Shown piece after piece: positions 59,950 through 64,000 of a DNA stretch of 64,000 nt. This stretch comes from Sphaerochaeta pleomorpha str. Grapes (GTDB lineage Bacteria; Spirochaetota; Spirochaetia; Sphaerochaetales; Sphaerochaetaceae): the NCBI RefSeq assembly GCF_000236685.1, contig NC_016633.1:2356001-2420000 (forward strand). The letters run 5' to 3'. How positions within the stretch are numbered: the stretch's first letter is position 1; each line of letters begins with the position of its first letter. A model generated the notes under the pieces. That model was not told where the DNA came from and did not search any database. It was given only the letters and a program-made list of their open reading frames with translations. A program made the position numbers and the translations under genes.

Positions 59950-61177
59950 ATCTGAGAGCCTCCACGGGTTGAATTTTCGAAGCACGGCGAGAAGGAATGA
60001 ATGTTGCAGCCGAAGAGATGGCAACCGAATAGACATAAATCAGCAGGGCTTTTGGAATGCTGAGCGAAGGATAGAGAATCGAAGAGATTTCCATATCGAT
60101 ACCACTCATTGCATCAGTAAAATTCAGCCCAGTGATCCCTAGGTACTGTGTAATGGCCATTCCGAGGATAACCCCGACTCCCGCCCCGATGATGCTGATA
60201 AACAAGCCTTCCAGGAAAAAGAGTCTGGTAAGTTCTCTCCCTCTCATACCCAACGCAGAAAGGGTACCGATTTCGCGCATCCTCTCGAATATGACCATCA
60301 TAGTCGTATTGATGATTACCGTGCTTCCCAAAAACAGGAAAAAGGCGCCAATGAAATAGTAAACTATGCTGGCTAATTCTATCATTCCATACAAAGTGTT
60401 CAAGTCTTTCCAGGCTTTGACCTCCAGCTCTTGACCTGTAGCAGATGCAATCTCATCCTTGATCTGGATAGCCGTTTCCTTTTCGTTGGTACCTTCAGAA
60501 ACCCTGAGGATGATTTCCTGGGAAGTTCCGTCCATCCTAAGGAAATGCTGGACACGGTCGAGAGGAGCCCAGAGACTGCTTGCGTTCAAGGGTGCGACAG
60601 GAAATGACACAATTCCGACCAGTTGCAAGGTAATGGCATTGCTGCCTCTTACTGCCGTTGTCGAGAGCAGGGTGATCTTGTCCCCGAGTGAGAGCTTCAG
60701 CTCCTTTGCCAAGGCTGAGCCCATCAGCATCTCATTTTTACCGGGTTGTGGAAGCTTTCCTTCCTTTATAATGGAGGGAAAGTCTATAAATTCGGCTTCT
60801 TTGGAGAAGTCCACGCCAACTCCCATGACTGCATGGTTGTTTTCCCCTAGATACATGCTTGCAGGGAAATTAATCCGTGGGGCATAGGTTACTATTGAGG
60901 GGTTCCTCTTAAGAATAGGGGTAACGGTGGCAAGATCAACACTCAGATGCAGGGGATTGTATCGCTCAAATTTTTCAAAATCTGCATTGCGTATCCTGAT
61001 TTCTCCCGTGTAGTAGGTCTTAAGGTTGTTTGCCATATCTTTTTCCATTCCCCCGATCAAGGCGAAGAGCAGTACGATGCTCATAGCCGAGACTGCTATG
61101 GCAGAGCCTGAGAGAATGGAGCGCCGAATATTCCTTGCTATATTCCTGTAGGCAATTCTTGTGAGTTTCATGGCCAT
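59942..61177 (-). CDS. ABC transporter permease, FtsX/LolC-E family (2)
   Basis: The protein (411 aa from the ATG at 61177, RBS AGGAGG) has the FtsX layout: an N-terminal helix (IAYRNIARNIRRSILSGSAIAVSAMSIVLLFALIGG), a large periplasmic domain, and three C-terminal helices (IYYFIGAFFLFLGSTVIINTTMMVIFERMREIGTLSALGMRGREL). Such permeases extrude lipids, lipoproteins or peptides. It is in an operon with its sister permease (11 bp upstream) and LolA-like protein. Confidence 0.9.
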   Translation of the reverse strand: MAMKLTRIAYRNIARNIRRSILSGSAIAVSAMSIVLLFALIGGMEKDMANNLKTYYTGEIRIRNADFEKFERYNPLHLSVDLATVTPILKRNPSIVTYAPRINFPASMYLGENNHAVMGVGVDFSKEAEFIDFPSIIKEGKLPQPGKNEMLMGSALAKELKLSLGDKITLLSTTAVRGSNAITLQLVGIVSFPVAPLNASSLWAPLDRVQHFLRMDGTSQEIILRVSEGTNEKETAIQIKDEIASATGQELEVKAWKDLNTLYGMIELASIVYYFIGAFFLFLGSTVIINTTMMVIFERMREIGTLSALGMRGRELTRLFFLEGLFISIIGAGVGVILGMAITQYLGITGLNFTDAMSGIDMEISSILYPSLSIPKALLIYVYSVAISSAATFIPSRRASKIQPVEALRYV

Positions 61178-61188
61178 TGGGGAACCTC

Positions 61189-62445
61189 CTATTGGTGTCT
61201 CAGGCATGAGGGAATATCCATTTTCAGGGCTCTTCTGGTGGGTAGCAGGGCTACCAGCATGGAGAGTATGATTCCCGAGAGAAATGCAACGATGATGGAT
61301 TTGAAACTCCAGGTACCCCGAAGAATATTCTGGATCCTATAGCCGATATCGATATCCCTGAGCAACATACCGTAGTTTATTCCCACATTGACCAGATAGA
61401 TATTGAACAAGATACCCAGTACTACCCCTATGATCGAACCTATGAGCCCGATGCCTCCCGCCTCGATGATAAACGACCAGCGTATTTGCCTGTCAGGCAT
61501 GCCAAGGGCACGCATCATCCCCAATTCACGGGTTCTCTCATACATAGCCATGAGCATTGTATTGGATATGCCCACAGCTGCGATAATGAATACCAAAAAC
61601 AGGATAGTGGAAGAACCACCGCGTTTAGCCTCTGCTATTGCAAGGTAGTCTTTGGCAAGGTCTTCCCAGCTGTAGACTTGCAAATCGTCGGAAATGGAAG
61701 CCAGGGTTTTCCCTATAGCCAGAACCTCTTTGTCCGTATTTTTGTCATCGGGAATGAACACATCGATTTCTGTGGCAGAGCCATCCATTGCCAGGTGCTC
61801 GGAGGCGGTGTCAAGATCCATCATGAGCAGTGTCCTGTTCACATTTGGGTTCGGGCAGTTGAGAATCCCAACAACCTGCATATCCATTGCCTCGTAGAAG
61901 CCTCCGTTTCCCCTGGTTACGAGCGTAACCCAATAGCCCACCTTGGCTCCGATGTCCTCTGCAAGCCAAGAACCCAAGAGAATTCCGTTTTCTTCGCCTT
62001 TTTCAAGGAACCTACCATCTTCAAGGGTGTCAGAATAGTGAAAGACTGCATTGTCTCTTTCCGGATCGATAGCCGTAACAAGGACCGGAAGATTCCCATC
62101 TTCGCCGAAATCATCACTATAGAGTATCATATCGGCAGAAAACATGGTTCTAGGTGTTCCTGTCCATCCATTGTCTTGCAGAAGGGAGAGTACTTTCTCA
62201 GTGTCCTGAATGGATCTGTCCAGAGGCAACTGCAGGCGTTCGTCCCAGTAGTCTTTCTGGTAAATCCTGGCTGAGGAGGTTTCATACCACTTGAGATTCC
62301 GTATCGACTCCTGCTCTGCTCCCATCAACACGGAGTCAACGATGATATACATCATCAGTCCCAAGGCGATGGCGCTGGCTGTGATGATGGTTCTCCGTTT
62401 GTACCTTGTCAGATTTTTCATTGCAAGTGAGAACAGGAATTTCAT
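61189..62445 (-). CDS. ABC transporter permease, FtsX/LolC-E family (1)
   Basis: The protein (418 aa) has the same layout: N-terminal helix (LTRYKRRTIITASAIALGLMMYIIVD), periplasmic domain (about 50-270), and three C-terminal helices (ILFLVFIIAAVGISNTMLMAMYERTRELGMMRALGMPDRQIRW). It overlaps the ATPase by 4 bp (ATGA), so the transporter subunits are translationally coupled. The two permeases differ enough to be a heterodimer such as LolCE. Confidence 0.9.
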   Translation of the reverse strand: MKFLFSLAMKNLTRYKRRTIITASAIALGLMMYIIVDSVLMGAEQESIRNLKWYETSSARIYQKDYWDERLQLPLDRSIQDTEKVLSLLQDNGWTGTPRTMFSADMILYSDDFGEDGNLPVLVTAIDPERDNAVFHYSDTLEDGRFLEKGEENGILLGSWLAEDIGAKVGYWVTLVTRGNGGFYEAMDMQVVGILNCPNPNVNRTLLMMDLDTASEHLAMDGSATEIDVFIPDDKNTDKEVLAIGKTLASISDDLQVYSWEDLAKDYLAIAEAKRGGSSTILFLVFIIAAVGISNTMLMAMYERTRELGMMRALGMPDRQIRWSFIIEAGGIGLIGSIIGVVLGILFNIYLVNVGINYGMLLRDIDIGYRIQNILRGTWSFKSIIVAFLSGIILSMLVALLPTRRALKMDIPSCLRHQ

Positions 62446-63125
62446 GCATGTTTCCTTTCATCGCTGATGATCTTTCCGTCGTGAAGCGAGACAAGGCGGT
62501 CTGCATAGTCCATAACCATCTTGTCATGGGTAGAGAAAATGAAGGTCGTATGGTACTTCTTATTCATTTCCTTCATGAGCTTGAGGATGTCTTCCCCTGT
62601 CTTCGAGTCAAGGTTTGCCGTGGGTTCATCTGCCAGGATAATCTGGGGATGTTTTACCAAAGCCCGAGCAATGGCAATCCTTTGCTGCTGGCCCCCTGAA
62701 AGCCGGCTAGGGCGTCTATCTTCCATGCCTTCCAGTCCGACTTCTTTGAGAATTGCATAGGTTCTTTCCCGTATTTCTGCTTCCGGGGTATTGAGAATGG
62801 ACAGTACAAAGGCAACATTCTCATATGCGGAAAGGACAGGTATAAGGTTGTAGGTCTGGAAGATGAAGCCGAGATTGTTTCTCCTGAAGGCTGTTTTCTC
62901 GTCCTTTCCCATAGTAGTAACCTTTTGTCCGTTAATGATTATTTCCCCGTCGTCGATTGCGTCGATGCAACCGATCAGGTTGAGCAGCGTTGTTTTTCCG
63001 GAACCCGAGGGACCTGCAATCGAAAGGAATTCCCCATCCTCGACCTGTAGGGAGACCTGTTTCAATGCTTTTACAATAGTCTCTCCTGCTTTGTAATTTC
63101 TGGATACTTTTTCAACAGTAATCAT
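62442..63125 (-). CDS. ABC transporter ATP-binding protein, LolD/MacB type
   Basis: The protein (227 aa) has Walker A GPSGSGKTTLLNLIG, Q-loop FIFQTYNLIPVLSAYENV, signature LSGGQQQRIAIARAL, Walker B ILADEPTANLD, and H-loop TFIFSTHDKM. This is the LolD/MacB group that drives FtsX-type permeases. The stop overlaps the permease start by 4 bp; it begins 3 bp after the slipin stop. Confidence 0.94.
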   Translation of the reverse strand: MITVEKVSRNYKAGETIVKALKQVSLQVEDGEFLSIAGPSGSGKTTLLNLIGCIDAIDDGEIIINGQKVTTMGKDEKTAFRRNNLGFIFQTYNLIPVLSAYENVAFVLSILNTPEAEIRERTYAILKEVGLEGMEDRRPSRLSGGQQQRIAIARALVKHPQIILADEPTANLDSKTGEDILKLMKEMNKKYHTTFIFSTHDKMVMDYADRLVSLHDGKIISDERKHA

Positions 63126-63128
63126 GGG

Positions 63129-64000
63129 TTACTCCTTGGTTTTTTCAGCTTGTTTCGAGAGGGAGTCTTGTGTTTTCTGCAGTGCTGCAGTTCCGAGAAC
63201 AGACCCGAGATCCATGTGGTCGAGAATCGAGGCAGGCATCAACATCATGGAATTGTTTTGCCTGATACCTTCATACACCATGTTCATTGCTCTCAGTTGC
63301 AAGGCTACAGGGTCATTTGCATATTCAGCAGAGGCTTCAGTGAATTTTTTGGCAATCTCTACCTCAGCCGCCCCCAGGATAATCCTTGACTGCTTTTCTC
63401 TCTCTGCCTGGGCTTGTTTGCTCATGGCATCTTCAAGTTCCTTGGGAATGATGATATCGGTGATTTCCACAGAAAGTATGGAAACCCCCCATGGGTTTAT
63501 CTTTGCATCCAGGGCTGATTGGATTTCTTTGCCCAGTTCTTCCCTCTCGGAAAGCAAAGCAGATAATGGGTGTTTCCCGATAGAATCACGCAAAGCTGTC
63601 TGGGCTGAGAGAATTACCGCCTCGGTGTAGTCCTCTACCTCCAGAACTGCTTTCTTTGCATCCCAGATCATCCAAAAGGCAAGGGCATCGACATGAACAG
63701 GGACCGTATCCTTGGTAAGGGTTTTCTCGGCACTGAAGTCGGTAGCCCTGATACGCATATCGATGGACTCTGCGATCTTATCGGCAATCGGTACCAGGAA
63801 AAATAACCCCGACCCATGGACCTTACAGAATTTTCCCAAGCGAAGGACGATTACTTTGTCCCATTGGTACACCATCTGTAGGGAGGCCGAGAGAATCAGA
63901 GCCAGACTTGAGCAGAGTGCCAGAGGGTAGAGGGAAAGGCCAAGTACCCCGAACGTGTACAGCCAGAGGCAGACAATCATAAAAATGATAGTTGGCCACA
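63129..64000 (-). CDS. Slipin (SPFH/band 7) protein, 5' end may lie beyond the window
   Basis: The protein has a hydrophobic N-terminal region (about 1-35), the SPFH core (VYQWDKVIVLRLGKF, GLFFLVPIADKIAESIDMRIRATDFSAEKTLTKDTVPVHVDALAFWMIWDAKKAVLEVEDY) and a coiled C-terminus (MSKQAQAEREKQSRIILGAAEVEIAKKFTEAS). Slipins organise membrane microdomains. ATG at 63980 gives 283 residues, but it has no RBS and the frame is open and hydrophobic to the window edge, so the true start may be upstream. First gene seen of the Lol-like operon. Confidence 0.82.
   Translation of the reverse strand, partial: WPTIIFMIVCLWLYTFGVLGLSLYPLALCSSLALILSASLQMVYQWDKVIVLRLGKFCKVHGSGLFFLVPIADKIAESIDMRIRATDFSAEKTLTKDTVPVHVDALAFWMIWDAKKAVLEVEDYTEAVILSAQTALRDSIGKHPLSALLSEREELGKEIQSALDAKINPWGVSILSVEITDIIIPKELEDAMSKQAQAEREKQSRIILGAAEVEIAKKFTEASAEYANDPVALQLRAMNMVYEGIRQNNSMMLMPASILDHMDLGSVLGTAALQKTQDSLSKQAEKTKE

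Noticed and set aside
61486-62274. Plus-strand 262-codon open frame opposite an ABC permease
   Set aside because: Antisense to a conserved permease; composition looks like a shadow of the real gene.
1-64000. tRNA, rRNA, tmRNA, CRISPR arrays, prophage or intact IS elements
   Set aside because: No cloverleaf, no regular short repeats with spacers, no phage-structure genes and no complete transposase were seen.

Overview
The window looks like a chromosomal segment of a spirochaete, most likely Sphaerochaeta or a close relative. This is judged from the protein sequences only: spirochaete-type solute-binding proteins with AGSQE-like mature ends, a large membrane coiled-coil protein, spirochaete-style outer-membrane barrels, a TlyA/RNase Y/YmdB cluster, and an rpsT-HU-lnt-cinA-rho-rpmE run. 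Base composition is moderate. Almost every ORF is intact and most genes have a GGAGG-type ribosome-binding site. No tRNA, rRNA, CRISPR array, prophage or intact insertion sequence was seen.

Layout. (1) 1-15.4 kb, mostly plus-strand housekeeping: the 3' end of rpoA, rplQ, rny-ymdB-tlyA, ptsI-der-HAD-coiled-coil protein, grpE-dnaK-dnaJ, rlmB; one GerMN protein points the other way. (2) 15.6-21.3 kb: an ABC importer operon made of a DUF3798-type binding protein, a double ATPase, two permeases and a small membrane-anchored protein. It is followed at 21.5-25.1 kb by two paralogous outer-membrane barrels. (3) 25.1-29.8 kb, minus strand: a lactonase, a DsrE protein, and the tatD-dusB-'purD' operon. 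(4) 30-41.6 kb, plus strand: ricT (PSP1), rpsT, HU, lnt, cinA, rho, rpmE, a degenerate galactokinase-like protein, surE, a CxxCxxCC protein, and nifS-nifU. (5) 41.7-58 kb, accessory region of mixed strands: a lipoprotein, a 7TM-LuxR regulator, hydrolases, a nucleoside kinase, an aldehyde:ferredoxin oxidoreductase, an AraC-GyrI regulator, YihY, a ZIP transporter, a Rieske protein, a lipoprotein tyrosine phosphatase, and a divergent Crp/Fnr-ferredoxin pair. (6) 58.1-64 kb, minus strand: an export/outer-membrane operon made of slipin, a LolD-like ATPase, two FtsX permeases, a LolA-like protein and an outer-membrane barrel.

How the genes fit together. rny, ymdB and ricT point to an RNase Y-centred RNA-decay system. 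nifS/nifU is a minimal Fe-S assembly pair suited to an organism with many Fe-S proteins (AOR, ferredoxin, Ric protein, Rieske protein). The slipin-Lol-like operon probably moves a lipid or lipoprotein across the envelope.

Most unusual observations: a purD homologue and a galactokinase homologue that both lack key catalytic motifs; a RicT/PSP1 protein with an extra cysteine-rich insert; a Q/N-rich, prion-like N-terminus on Rho; four genes whose 17-bp-spaced promoter ends only 6-9 nt before the start codon (possible leaderless mRNAs), one with a palindrome filling the whole spacer; a 101-bp ungapped direct repeat carrying the decayed 5' end of a yfcE-like gene; and a structured small transcript candidate at 57.9-58.1 kb.
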